From: Varroa destructor
Taxonomy: Eukaryota > Arthropoda > Arachnida > Mesostigmata > Varroidae
DNA length: 64,000 nt
Direction of reading: 5' to 3'
Assembly (NCBI RefSeq): GCF_002443255.2
Contig: NW_019211456.1
Span: forward strand, 39,597,891-39,661,890
Both the position numbers and the translations under genes were made by a program. Below are positions 50,439 through 62,496 of the stretch, one piece after another (positions within the stretch are counted from its first letter, which is position 1; each line of letters begins with the position of its first letter). Below the pieces are notes generated by a model, which worked only from the letters and a program-made list of their open reading frames with translations, had not been told where the DNA came from and ran no database searches.

Positions 50439-53367
50439 ACGGAAGTACAAACCTGTAGTATAGAATACTCTCATATTATGGATAATGTGAAGAATTGAAC
50501 GAAAGTCCTTTTTTTTATTACTTATGCTATCTTTAATTACTATGTTAACTCATTGAATTAATTTTAGGCATATAATAATAATCTTTTACTTGTAATAAAG
50601 TGTTGCGCACAATACCCGACCTCTTCTTTCACGCACGTATAGTTAAATTTATTCGAGAAAGTTTAAACATCAAAACAAACGAGTTCACTGTCCAAATGTT
50701 AAGATAGTCAATTTATTAGTATCATTATTACTATTATGTATTAATGTATTGGTATAATCATCACTTGTTGCATATTTATTTACTATTGTCATTTATTAGG
50801 TTTTGGCTGGTTATTATAACTGCCAGGTATGCATGTTGAATGTAAATATGTTAAAGGCAAAGAGCCGTAGAAATGCTGCACTGTGATCTTTAGTAAGGTG
50901 GATAAAAACTGTGACGTCAGACAATTTTCAACTCATTATTTAGCTAGCGGGTGCGCCTGACGGTTACTGTGAAAAATAAGTAACCAAATGCAGGGGATCA
51001 CCGCTTAGTAACGGTCAGCAGGCCACACAGACATTCTTCATATATTTAAGCGATATGTCATTTACCGCGGTATGTCGTTCGTTCATTGCCATATGGTAGC
51101 AGTGCCAAACAAAACTTCTCTCCATCTCGTAGAATCACTCCATTGACAGCGTGGTGCAATATATGGTGCAATATGGTGCAAAGAGATATATTCGCTGTCA
51201 GTTAAGTAGTTGGACGTAATTTGACAGCTTGCAGATGTACACGCTTAGATTGAATTAACTACTTGATACCGCTATGGTTGCTCTGTGGTCGTGAATAACG
51301 CAGAGATCTAACGCAGCTTCGGATAGACTACTAAAGAACAAGAAACTATCGTTGTCACTATCTGTTTTAGGTTAAAAACTTATCGCTACCTGGTATAAAT
51401 AAAGCTTAATCCTCATTTAAATACATAATAAATAGCTCAATTAGTTTCATTATTCATCTGGCTTCTCTGTTCGGAAGCAAGCATCGCGCAAGACGCTTAT
51501 GCTAGTCGTGTTCTCTTTGAACAGCTTTATTTAATTTTATGTATGTTATGTATTTCTTATACATAAATGTAGGCGGTACATGAATATACATGCATCAGAT
51601 TACGTCTTTACATAGCAAGATGGAATCGTACTCATTAATAGATGAAATAGGATTGGAACGAGCTAAGAAGAAAGCTCCATGTATTTCTCTTTTTCCTACG
51701 ACGTTTTCATAGCATCAAATAGATCTTGCTCACTACTTAGTTATTTTATACTTTGGTTTTAATATATATATGTGTAATTATCCGTTTAGTTTCTTGCGGG
51801 CGGTTATGTCCACTTACTGAGGTGTTTGGCAGAGACGAAACTTAATCATCCAATTTTACAGTATGGACAGAAAAAAAACGAAAGCAATTCTGATAAAGTA
51901 AAATATATTTGAGAAAATTATAATAGGTCAGCTTTGTATGGCGGAGGAAGGAAGTACACAAGGAGATAGAAGAATCAGGAACACCTATATTTAAGTGCGT
52001 TATATATATAAATATAGAAACAAGTTGAGCTAGATTAGGTACGATGACTAACTGACCTAGCGTCTGCTATCGTAACATCGCTAAAACCAATGAAATAGTT
52101 ACCTCACAACGCAGCTCTTACTTGAGATGATGATACAGTCACCAGTTAGATGCGTATATGTACGATCACCAGAGCAATGATTTGCGTGCAAGGAAGGACC
52201 GAAATTTCGATCCTAAAATGATTAAATGATAGTTGTAATGCAACTTAATTAAAATCTAAGAGTTTACCACTACCTAAAAACAATGAGTATGTAGTGAATA
52301 GGTAGTTTTCATCGGAATTTTGTTGGGCGAGAGCCCAACATGCACAATAAATGCAAACGATTTTATGAAGGACTGTTCCATAGGATTTTGTGAATTCTGT
52401 TGTAAGCATCAAGCAAGCATGGGCTTGTTTTTAGTCGATCTTGTAACCGTCGGAGAGCTAGCAAAAAATTTGTAGGCGCTGTTCCATCAGGTATAACAGC
52501 TACATATGCCCGTCAGTATATCATGCTAAATGATCGAAAAATTATGTTCGCAGAGGAACTTCTAGATGGGTAATTTAATTTGTTTGCCACGAGCAGTCGA
52601 AACGCTAAGCGGCACATCACGCTGAACACTCAAACTTAACTCTAATTCACCTTAGAGACAAAATAGCCATCTAAATAACTTTCGTTATTTACACAAATTG
52701 TTTGCTGTTTATGTCTCGTTAATGGAACTCAAAATAGCGTCACTTCGTTTCTTTCAACCAGCGACTTGGCTACCAAGGGGCCGCGTCGATAAAATAACCG
52801 TTCTTCTAATGGTACAGTGGTCTACAATCGAGCATACGTGTGCAACATAACGGATGACAATCTTTAAGGAAAAGCAGATTCTAAGTTAAGCAATTCGATG
52901 ACAACCATATTTAGGCGACTCGTTATCATTCGGTATCCCGGACGAGAAGTGTATTATTTGATATCCTTAACATACTTCGAAACGGGACGTGGATGCAATA
53001 TCATTGCAATGGCCCAGACGTAAGATATCGTACAAAGATGAGGGAGAACATGATCACAGTGAAGTGTGTGAAGGATTGCTCATATATATAAATCTAAATT
53101 TGTCACACCTTAGTTAAGCGGATGATTCATTGATACTGTGCAGCTTTTTCGACACAGCCTCTAAGACGTCTTGACGCAGGCGTCTAGCTTTATTTTAAAG
53201 TAAGTAAAACGTAATTAATACTTATTCGTCGTTACAATAATGAATGCTGCCCGACACACGTAGATTTATGTGCGATTTGAAGCCTGTTTTCGTCCAACAA
53301 AGACATCATTTATCTGTGAATGCTGGGCCTCCTCTAGTCGTCTATGTTGACTATGCCAAATGAGTTA

Positions 53368-53481
53368 GTTAAACTGAGCCCACGCCTATATGAGTTGATA
53401 GCTGCTGAAATCCTTAGAACGCAAATTCAGTTCGAAGTAAAAGTACCGCTTATTCGAGACGTACCATTACATCGTAGGAAG
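53368..53481 (+). other. Orphan exon-like stretch
   Basis: After TGAGTTAG and before a good donor GTACGT, one frame encodes VKLSPRLYELIAAEIL followed by RTQIQF and VPLIRDVPLHRRK. It looks like ordinary protein. I do not recognise it and found no partner exon nearby. It could be an isolated exon of a plus-strand gene, a pseudogene piece or chance. Confidence 0.25.
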
Positions 53482-55318
53482 GTACGTAGTGGAGTTGGCA
53501 ATGGTAACTTGCTAATTTTGTTGCAACTTTTACAGAAGTTCATTCATGCAAGCTGTGCATTTCGCACAAAGACACAGAATGTTGATCATGTTTTCGTTCA
53601 CTATTTGAAACACCCTCGTTCGCGCGCTTCCCTATTCTACTGTAAATTATTTCTACTGGGAATCTAACACAAATGTACACTGCTACGATTAGCCTAGAAG
53701 AATCTCGTTACGAACAAGGATTGCCTTTATTAAGCATACATTACATATCAGGGAATAATAATAATGAGGCGGAAGTAAATAGAGAAATTGTACAGTTTAA
53801 TCAGTTAACCAGCTGCGCTCCGGTTCAAGAGGGTGATGTGTCTGCGTAAATTTGTATGATATATAACTTATTTTGAATCGAATTCACAAATAGTTTATTT
53901 CTTCCACTAACCTGTTGTTGCCGATTCCATTGTAGGACAATATGTACTAATGATAATGACGTGTAAAGTCAGTAATGGTAATAACGATGACGGCAACAAC
54001 GTTGTAATAATTTAATAATGGCGCGATATTTAAACGGTCTCGCTTGGACTTTTATCACGTATACGTTGATAAACTAACAGTAATTGCTGTCATCTTAATG
54101 GTTGTGGATTCTCTATGATCGTCATACCTGCAAATCAAGGAGGCTTGATGTGAATATTCTTTCTTATCGCTCGTAGCGTGTCGTTCGAAAAAGGTTATTG
54201 ATATTCTCTTATTTTGACAATCGTTTAGGTCGTAGTCATCGAAATGATTCATGCCGCCGGCAAGGCGAAAATCATGTTGCTGCTCACTCCGATTTTTGCC
54301 ATCTGCTGCTTCGGCTTGACAATAGGACAGCCAAGCCAATGTGCACTCCATCATCCATCCTTGGCGGTGATCAATTGTAGTTGACAATCGTAAATATTGT
54401 TTTCCGACTTTCACGATTCAGCGGCAATTTAGCGGCACGGACGTTTCCTTCTCCTTCCAATGTCTCTTACTCCAAATACAGTTGGCTGCTGATTGTGACT
54501 ATTTACATAGCCTTAAATGTTCTAAGCCTGGGATCTTTCGATTACAGTAGTAGTAATGACAATCTTGGTAGTAGTTCGTTGTAAATGTATATTATGGTTG
54601 TACCAGCGAGAAGAGCTAGGTTCATGCGGTTTGCTATTAAAAAATTGTTAGAATTTTTTGATTTGTTACAAATATAAAAATTTCCTTGTTTGCGTTACTG
54701 ACACAAGAGGAAGGTCTTGCAGAACACTGGATTTAGGTAGCAATATATGGTCACTCGGTTAAAACTAATGCGTTCCTTGTATATCTGATGCGTAATGGAA
54801 GTGCTGACGGCTCCACTTATTGTCCCGTGGCGTCGCTGGTTTGGGCCACAGAAAAACAACCAAGTTGAAGAGCATTGTTGGCTTTTTCGTTTCATCATAT
54901 AAAAGTACGGATTGTGACGTATAGTGGCCGAGTGCACTATCTAGATTGCTTGTTGGGTTAGTTGAAGCGTATGCGAGGCAGCTTCTTAACGCTGAGCTCC
55001 TCGGGACCAATCTGCGTGTCGTAACCGTGTTGACCATGACGCCGACCTTCCTGCTCCCTGCATGCCGTAACTTTCATGTCAAATATCGGTGGCACGCAAT
55101 TCGATCCAACAGGAAGTTCTGCTCGATCGAAGCCGTGATATGCTTAGTTTTTTTTTCGTTTTTTTTCTTGTCTCTTTAACTCACTATCCATGGCCCAGCA
55201 GATCTCTGTCTGGGAGCCCAGGGAGTGTGGAACATCTTATATTGACCTTTATCATCTCATCGCTTAAACGCTGATGGGCCATCCACAGGCCGATATGCCT
55301 TATGATTTCCTCTGCCTT

Positions 55319-55404
55319 TTACATCTTGCGTCGCTTCTGATGTTTTACAAACTCTTGGGCGTCCCTGTCCCATTGGCGGGCCTCAAGTGCGCCGAGGATT
55401 TCGT
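55319..55404 (-). CDS. BAIAP3-like exon J (C-terminus and stop)
   Basis: Acceptor GGTTGCAG. Encodes ALEARQWDRDAQEFVKHQK and ends RRKM, TAA. The motif matches the conserved tail of the family. Confidence 0.85.
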
Positions 55405-58400
55405 CTGCAACCATTGAATGACGACTGCGTCAGTTTCTATGTAAAATTTAAGGCGCCATACTACGAAGGCGCATTAAAATTTAGCCCGCCTTTCCATCCT
55501 AAAAAAAGTGCAAAAATGCATCTGCCACAATTTGCGACAAACGGGATTATTTTAAATATGGTCATTAATAATAAATGAGACGACCATGATACGGATACAT
55601 ATTTAGAACTTGAGCTATAGAAATTATATATCGCACGTGATGTGCCGAGCGCTATGGTGCGATAGGTATGCCCAGAATGGTTGTTGCAACTTACTTTTCT
55701 CCTTGGGTTGAAGAAGTGGTAAGTCCATAGGGGTGATGTTCCGGATGTTCTCGCCACCATTAACTCCCGGAATCTAACGGAGTAAGTGGATTCCTTCATT
55801 AGCTATTTATTGTCAGGAGACGAGCAACTGGCAGTATAATCAGAAACCTAAAAGCTATTCGCATTATGAGCTCAAGCTGTTCTGCACTGTTTAGTGTGGA
55901 TTAATTGCCCGTCTTTCGTACAAATTCTATCACCCTATAATCATCTAACTAGAGAAACCTGAGTAAGGGGTAGAAAGGCTTCTCCTTCGAAGTCGTTGCG
56001 TGTCATCATGTCGTGATCCATGACAGTAAAGCACATAAGGGCCACTTCTTGTCGGCATTTGTCTACCGTTACCGAGCTTTAAATTATTGCGGACGAAATG
56101 AGTAAAAAAGAAAACAGAATATGTATTCCAGTTAGGATGCAGGAGTACATAATTTCAGCTTAACGTCTATTTTCACAATTACGTCGAAGTATATAGCTCC
56201 GTCCTTTCTTTAAATTTAAACTACTTAATACGTAGATACTACGTTCACAAAATCTGCAACGTGGCATTCGCTAGCGGTGACTACAAGTAGTACAATGTAG
56301 CTTGGTTTCCACGAATATCTTTCCCTTAGGTTTGATTCGATTTACGAGGATGATGTCAGTAGACGAGCAGTTCCACTGCTTCTCTTCATTAGTAAATAGA
56401 ACATATTTTCTACAATTGGCGCTTGTTGTTCAGTAAATGCACCAAGTTATTTTTCTAAATATAACTGAATTCAAACAACCTTATTCGCGTTTACCATATA
56501 CGTACAATTCAAACGTTTCATCAAATATAGGATAGAGAGTCCGCTTTTGCACTCGTGTACGATGTTGTGGGCAATTCGGGAAGAGGTGGCGGGGCTGCAG
56601 TTCGACAAGCACAAATGGATCCGAGTACCCGTTCGGGTCCAATGGTAACAGATCACGCGCGTTCATTACTGTTGTTCGACCATAAGAAGGAAGCACAGAT
56701 GAGCAGTTATAAACAGACTCATTAGCTTTATGGGTCACGCATTTCTGAAGTGAACTCCTAAACCTCTTTGAAGTACTTCACATAAAATTTGAACGGAATC
56801 GGTTAGTTGACAATGTAGTCTTTTTATTCATACTAGGATACATTTTTTCTGTGCAAATATATCATGTGCAGATACTGTCTCATATTATGGGATATACTGT
56901 GGTTTCAGAAGTGTATTAATTATTGTTTTAATTTAATTGTATGAACGCTTTTTGGTATATTCCAGAAAACAAAGCTATACAACTTCTTATAAAAAGTTCA
57001 GTTTATAAAAGTACAGTGGGTGAACAATGTCGGTGTGCAACTGCCATACTACAGACATTATCTGTTGCAATGAATAACTATTCTACAGGTAACATTGTAC
57101 GACATTTACTCATGCGTAAGATACCTTCCTAAGATAAAAATGCTAGAGACTAACCATCAACAGTGAGACAATCGCCAGAGGCATTATAAAACGTCTTTAC
57201 TGTGAGGTACCCGTACGGGTTGATACTCGCTTGACCACCAAAACTAGCGCTTTGATTTTGGCGCCGTTGTTCTTCTAGCCGCTGTAGGCAATACATCTCG
57301 ATAAGGTATTGTGTGTCAGCCTTATGCAGCTTCAGTAGGCGATCGAGGTCCTAGAAAAACAAGTCAATATTCAAGTATGCATACAAGTACTGCCCAATAA
57401 ATGTAACTAGTTTAACTTTGAAGACAAATATGGAAAGGAATGTATTATCAGATGGTGTAAACCATAGGTCTGATAAAAATGGTCCATCCTTTGGATGAGC
57501 AGTCAAGTGAAATTACGAACCTCTAGGGCCTTCGATAAGCGTCGGTATTTACACGTATTACTTAGGGTCGTTTCGGAGAGCAGTAAATAAAATAAGCCCG
57601 TCTTTTAAGTGATTGTGTTTTCCCTATCTTTATTATAAATATCTATATAGTCCGAGTCGCTGAATTCTGAGGATTCTTAGCTGTACTATATATATATATA
57701 TATTTAGGGGTACACTATTGTGATGACGATATTGTGAAAAGAATTGTGTACTATTTGTATATACCGTTTTATCATACCGAGGTCTTGCATAAACGAGTTT
57801 GAAGAAATATACTTTGTGACACCCACGTCTTCACCAATAAGCAAGCTCATTCATGAATCGTTTAGAAATTTCAAATATTTTTTCAGATATGTCAGTCTGT
57901 CGAACGACTTTTCTCACAAGGGCACATTGAATATGAGAACTCCGAAAAACGGAGAGATTCCTAGCAGCCCGTGTTTCAAAAATACCTTTATTTCACTTAG
58001 GTGCTCAAAAACAGTTGAGAGCAGACTGACTTTGTTAAATAAGCATATACGCCTATCATAGACGATTACTACGCATCATGAGCATTTGCTCTTCTTAGGT
58101 ATTTGTTAACAAACACACCCGTGCAATTAGGTAACACAAGGCAGTACGCGCTTTATAGTAATATCTACAATGAACACGTGTTACGTAATAACACTGTACA
58201 TACATATATACATATCGAACATTTATTCGATGAAACGAGCTTTCTAGTCATATTTAGCGCACTGAGAAAGCGTTGAAAATTAAAGAACTGCTACAACGGT
58301 GTGGGTAATGTCAACTGTTACTAAGGCCGATTCGGGCCATTGCAATCAATTTGTCAATTAGTTTTTTGAAGGGTTAACTATGTTCTTTCATTTCAGCTTT

Positions 58401-61400
58401 AACTTAAATTAACCTCTCCCACCTCATTTAACCTCTTTAGATCATCACCACCATGCTGTGCTCATTTATGTAAACAATAATCGGAACACGAACGAGTGAG
58501 CGGTCCGGTGTGTCTGATCGGTGAGACAAATCTTCAAAAACATAAATGTATATATAGTAGAGTACTTTGAATAGAGTCAATATAATCACGTATAAGCGGT
58601 TTTTACTCGTGAACTTGATTGTTTCTTGGGTGGGTCCACCTGGGCTACATAGCTTGTAAGCTGACTATTGTTAGTATTATTATAATTATCATTACTATTA
58701 TTATAAGCGTTAATCTGAAGACTAGAACGTGCGCTCGCATAAGCACTCAATCTTAGAGTGGATCGTGCGCTAGATACTTTCGGCTTTAACAAGTCGTTTA
58801 TCTGCGAATTATATTCTAGTTCTTCAGTACTGAAGTTAAATAGTTCGGGAAGCGGCTCCGCATTAGGTAAGCAGCACTCTGGCAACCGTAGCTCGTCAAA
58901 AAATGAGTCTGCTAAGGAATCCCACGCTGTTGGCCTGTCACTGGGGGCGTACCTCAACAACTGCAATAGAAACGACCTCGTATTTTTTGACGCCCGGCAA
59001 TCTAGTACATTGTTCATATCTTTTGCGGTAAGTTGACTGGGTAACTCATTGTCCTTTACGCCAAGTTTGATGAGTTCACGTTTCGTTGGCGATCCTAACG
59101 TACGCAAAATTTTTTCGAGTTGGTCGGCCGTATTGTGACCTCGAAACAAGGGCGCTAATCGGATCATCTCACCGAGACAACATCCAATAGACCAAATATC
59201 TATCGCACAATTGTAACGCTTATTACCGTAGAGCAGCTCAGGCGCTCGATACCAACGCGAACAGATATAAGCAGTGTTTGGTACACCGTCGGTTAGAAGT
59301 TTCGCCGAGCCAAAATCGCACACTTTCAGAAGGCCTTTGGAAAAGTCGACCAGCATGTTCAAGGGCTTAAGGTCACGGTGCGCGATACCCCGGTGGTGCA
59401 TGAAAGCTAAACCCCGACACACCTGCCACGTAAAGCAACGTATTAAAACTGGTGCAATTGGAACCTGCTGCTTTTTGTGACGAGACACGAGCACGTGCAA
59501 ACTCTCAGGCATCCATTCCATAAATATCAATTGACGAGTCCGCATTTGACACATACCAACGGTGCAAAAATAACGCAGTTTTACAAGATTTGGATGATTC
59601 ATAAGTTTCATCATGTTAATTTCTCGCATCTTAGCCCGTTTTCGACTTTTGACCAGTTTCATGGCTAGGATCTCTTCAACAGAATCCGGAGACTCTACTT
59701 TGACTTTGAATACCGTTCCGAAGGTGCCTTTGCCACATTGCTGGAGTACTCTATAGCAAAGCCTTATCTGGCAGGTTCCGTTGACGGAGTCCACTGTAGT
59801 TTCTTCCCAGTCCTTAGAGTCCTCGCTAGAGCTGCCTGATGTTGTTGTTGCTGTTGTCGTTATCGCTGTGACTGTTTTAGGTCTGGCCTCTGGATCGGAT
59901 TTTTCGCGGTTGGTTTGACCCCCTTTTTCGGACTCGGACTTTCGCCCTTTGTACCAATTTGTGAGAAACGGCAGAATAGTAACCTCACGCTTTTTACCCA
60001 TGGGATCATTGGTATTGGATTTTTAAAGACGTCGTTGTCGAGGGATTAAGACGAATCGTGCGGGCATTGCACAATCGATAGTTTAGTTGCGAGCCAAAAC
60101 AAAACTGCCTCGACGCCAGCTAGACCAAGCATAGCTTATTGTAATATGTGTATAGCAATTTTTCGATTATTCTTTTACCATTGTTGTAGCGAAGCATTGA
60201 TATTAACGGTTTAGGGGGTGAGCAGACATATATGTATACCTGATAGGCAAGGCTGTGCAGACTCTTCAGTGATAGGCCTTTGTCATCTCCGTGAAAGAAT
60301 TCGATCAGATGGCCTAACGCTGTGAAGAGCCGTTGAAAGAAATTAGCCTGTTCGCCAACATTGTTTCGAGCTGTTATGGTCAGCTCTTGGAGGACAACCC
60401 GCCATACGGCCTCCAATACTCGGTAGAAGTTCACACGCATCAAATTATTGTACAACACCTAACCAAAATAATGGGGCAATTAAGATACGATAGAATATAC
60501 ATTAGATTGTTCTTAAATTTACGTTTATTAAGTTGCTGTTACAATGCTTATTTAAGGAAAATGCCTGTGCAAATTGACATCCTGATTGGACGAGGTAGTC
60601 CAATAAAAGCTGTAGGAATAAAGGAATATAGTGCGAAACTAGGAGAAAGTAGCGTCTGACATTAGGAGTGGCCTAAACGTCACAAAGCAGCTATAGGGGT
60701 ACGTGTGTTATACAAACCTTTAAATTGGTGTCAAGGTAATCTACAAGTGGCGCCAGTGCAGATTTAGTGGCCACCTTTTCCGGCGCCCAGGCAAGATGAA
60801 ATAAAAATTTTTTCACGTCAGGACGCATCTGTGGAAATGGAAGATAAATCATAGAAACATAGGTACATGACATTACAATGTGGGGCAGCCTTAACGGAGA
60901 GTAACGTTTAGAGAATTAGGTCCAACTAGGCTGTAAGGTAAAGCGTTGTTACGATAATAATCATCACCATCATAAAGGCGAAAAACAAATAGATGTTTAT
61001 GGTACAGAGGCAGCAAAACCAATTTGATCTTTACATTAAAAAAAATATGCTGTAAAACGTCAAAGAATAAGAATAATCATAGAAATCATCAGCATCGTGG
61101 CAGCCGTAACATCGTATAACTAGTCCTAACTTTTTCTGTAAGACCAGCGATGATCGTGAGTATCTTGTGTATGACCTCGTCTTCCGCAGTATGCAGCTCT
61201 GCGTAGAACGCTGCTCTGCAACGATCGGATGCTAAATCGCTATCGACTTTTTCTACAGCCGCTAAAATTTTGTCGAACTCTAACTCTTCTTGTAGAGGTC
61301 GTAGTGCCCGTCTGACGTGCTCAATGTTGTTGATGATAATACACACCTGCAACTCAAAACGATAAGGTATCACTGAACAGCGAAGTTCATTCGAGCCAGA

Positions 61401-62496
61401 CCCAGTGTTACACACCTGCCCGTCAATGGGGACCTTTAGGCAAATACCAGATCTTCGTGTTTTCCCGATCATGTCTTCTTGTAAACTGCTTGGAATCTAA
61501 GTTGGCTGCCATTGAACTTCCTTCTACAAATAAACTGACATTGTTAATCAGGGCAATGATTTTCGAAGTTGTCAAGACTCTAGCTTAAGGGACGTCTACA
61601 AAAAATTACTAATTTTCTTTATCTGGCATGAATGCTAATGATCGTATCCAACCCTAGCGAGTACCACGTTCGAACCATATTCGCTAGTTATACCATGCCT
61701 TTTGTTGTTATGCAGTTATGTACAAATTGTATCATCAAAGATGAATGATTGTTTCAGTGGTAAGACGAGGTCCGTGATGTACTACAAATTTACGGAAAGC
61801 CATGACTACCAAATCTACGAAAAAGAAAGACTTGTGTTTCTTACGAGATAAAAGAAAGGCAAGAAAAAAATTCATTTTGTGAGACGCCGATTTATCGTTC
61901 TTCGACCTTTAAACTGACGTTATGGGCTACTCGTGTATAGGCAACGCTTCTATATATTTGACATCAATTTTTGCTTCATCATTCGTAAAGCAATGAATCA
62001 CACACTGATAATAATGACGTGTACATTAGATAACAGCAATTTATGTGGACTAGACAAATCTTCGGAGAACGAACGTTCTTACCTCTTCTGTAACGTCAAA
62101 CTGTCCGTCTTCATCATAGTATCCGGCTGTCGTTAGTTTCATATGGCACAGGTTGCCGTAGAAAATTGATCCGTCACAGATTGCCTGCCATTGATTACGT
62201 GTTAGACGAATGGACGGCTTAGCAGTAGTCTGTGAATGTCATTATCTAAATGCAGGCATATCGATGCGTGTATTTTAGTCTTCCTGCTAACTGTTTCAGT
62301 TATTCATCTAAATACCAATGCGCTCTATGGCTGCTGTTAACAAGATGGTTACCTCGAGGATGCGAAGCACGAAAGGATATGCTGTCCGAGGATCAGGCCA
62401 TGAAAGCTGCTTCCAGAACTCCTTAATTTGGCCGAAACATGCCGTCGTATCAACGGCTGATGTACTGTACTGCACATTCGTATCGACAAATCTCAG
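55319..62496 (-). CDS. BAIAP3/UNC13D-like (Munc13-4 class) protein, 3' ten coding exons, partial
   Basis: Munc13-4/BAIAP3 proteins tether and prime secretory vesicles in a Ca2+-dependent manner through MHD and C2 domains. Ten minus-strand exons join in phase to 477 codons (476 residues plus TAA), the C-terminal part. The MHD1-side sequence includes STSAVDTTACFGQIKEFWKQ, AGYYDEDGQFDV and NNIEHVRRALRPL. The MHD2 helices run through LMRVNFYRVLEAVWRVVLQE to LKLHKADTQYLIEMY. C2B starts at YGYLTVKTFY. It keeps five acidic Ca2+-site residues: two in PLDPNGYSDPF, two in MDHD, one in RND. The C-terminus is ALEARQWDRDAQEFVKHQK then RRKM. The 5' part should lie right of 62496, probably beyond the window. 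Whether it is closer to BAIAP3 or UNC13D (fly stac) cannot be settled by eye. An intronless kinase lies in its 2.9-kb intron. Confidence 0.9.
55695..55773 (-). CDS. BAIAP3-like exon I
   Basis: Encodes IPGVNGGENIRNITPMDLPL then LQPKEK, the end of C2B. Donor GTAAGT, phase 1. Confidence 0.82.
55959..56062 (-). CDS. BAIAP3-like exon H (C2B Ca2+ loop)
   Basis: Encodes VALMCFTVMDHDMMTRNDFE then GEAFLPLTQ, the third Ca2+-binding loop of C2B. Donor GTTTCT. Confidence 0.88.
56495..56668 (-). CDS. BAIAP3-like exon G (C2B)
   Basis: VMNARDLLPLDPNGYSDPFV and LYPIFDETFEL are C2B hallmarks. The donor GGTAAAC (exon end 56495) is preferred over GTATAT seven bases upstream because only it keeps phase with the next exon. 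Confidence 0.88.
57155..57350 (-). CDS. BAIAP3-like exon F (end of MHD2, start of C2B)
   Basis: Acceptor TTTTTCTAG, donor GTTAGT, phase 1. Encodes LKLHKADTQYLIEMYCLQRL and the first C2B strand YGYLTVKTFY. Confidence 0.87.
58222..58227 (-). terminator. Candidate poly(A) signal of the GSK3-like gene
   Basis: AATAAA on the minus strand about 360 bases after the kinase stop, within the host intron. Confidence 0.35.
58586..60001 (-). CDS. Intronless GSK3-like Ser/Thr kinase (shaggy paralogue, probable retrogene)
   Basis: A 471-residue single-exon kinase of the CMGC/GSK3 family, cytosolic Ser/Thr kinases of Wnt, insulin and other pathways. Low-complexity N-terminus 1-80, then Gly loop GKGTFG (90-95), Lys115, Glu127, HRDLKPLN (catalytic Asp210), DFGSAK (229-234), Tyr245 in AYICSRWYRAPE (equivalent to the activating Tyr216), and the GSK3-specific tail SFFDELRLPE to LPELFNFSTEEL (366-394). 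The Arg/Arg/Lys pocket for primed substrates is kept (126, 209, 234). Changes from canonical GSK3: GKGTFG for GNGSFG, LKPLN for IKPQN, RWY for RYY, and no recognisable N-terminal inhibitory Ser motif. No introns, and a position inside another gene's intron on the same strand, suggest a retrocopy that has stayed intact. Fly gasket is a comparable testis GSK3 paralogue. Confidence 0.9.
   Translation of the reverse strand: MGKKREVTILPFLTNWYKGRKSESEKGGQTNREKSDPEARPKTVTAITTTATTTSGSSSEDSKDWEETTVDSVNGTCQIRLCYRVLQQCGKGTFGTVFKVKVESPDSVEEILAMKLVKSRKRAKMREINMMKLMNHPNLVKLRYFCTVGMCQMRTRQLIFMEWMPESLHVLVSRHKKQQVPIAPVLIRCFTWQVCRGLAFMHHRGIAHRDLKPLNMLVDFSKGLLKVCDFGSAKLLTDGVPNTAYICSRWYRAPELLYGNKRYNCAIDIWSIGCCLGEMIRLAPLFRGHNTADQLEKILRTLGSPTKRELIKLGVKDNELPSQLTAKDMNNVLDCRASKNTRSFLLQLLRYAPSDRPTAWDSLADSFFDELRLPECCLPNAEPLPELFNFSTEELEYNSQINDLLKPKVSSARSTLRLSAYASARSSLQINAYNNSNDNYNNTNNSQLTSYVAQVDPPKKQSSSRVKTAYT
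60240..60458 (-). CDS. BAIAP3-like exon E (MHD2)
   Basis: Acceptor TTGGTTAG, donor GTATAC, phase 0. Encodes FYRVLEAVWRVVLQEL and FQRLFTALGHLIEFFHG. Confidence 0.88.
60718..60828 (-). CDS. BAIAP3-like exon D
   Basis: Acceptor TCCACAG, donor GTTTGT. MRPDVKKFLFHLAWAPE and LVDYLDTNL match the segment before MHD2. Confidence 0.9.
61131..61346 (-). CDS. BAIAP3-like exon C
   Basis: Acceptor TTGCAG, donor GTTAGG. NNIEHVRRALRPLQEEL is typical of the family. Confidence 0.9.
62083..62184 (-). CDS. BAIAP3-like exon B
   Basis: Acceptor ATGGCAG, donor GTAAGA. Encodes ICDGSIFYGNLCHMKL and GYYDEDGQFDV. Confidence 0.9.
62353..62496 (-). CDS. BAIAP3-like exon A (MHD region)
   Basis: Acceptor TTTATTTAG, donor GTAACC, phase 0 at both ends. 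YSTSAVDTTACFGQIKEFW and LSWPDP are family signatures. Confidence 0.88.

Larger units (their letters stand above)
50171..55318. other. Intergenic between parkin and the BAIAP3-like gene
   Basis: The two genes converge here (plus and minus strands end to end). The stretch is AT-rich, with a short tandem ATGGTGCAAT repeat near 51157-51182 and one orphan exon-like stretch at 53368-53481. No other coding signal is supported. Confidence 0.45.

Noticed and set aside
54055..54414. 119-codon minus-strand ORF
   Set aside because: Composition looks random and no domain or homologue is recognised.
54946..55179. Plus-strand ORF ending in a Phe run near the BAIAP3-like 3' end
   Set aside because: No domain; the tail comes from a T-rich tract.
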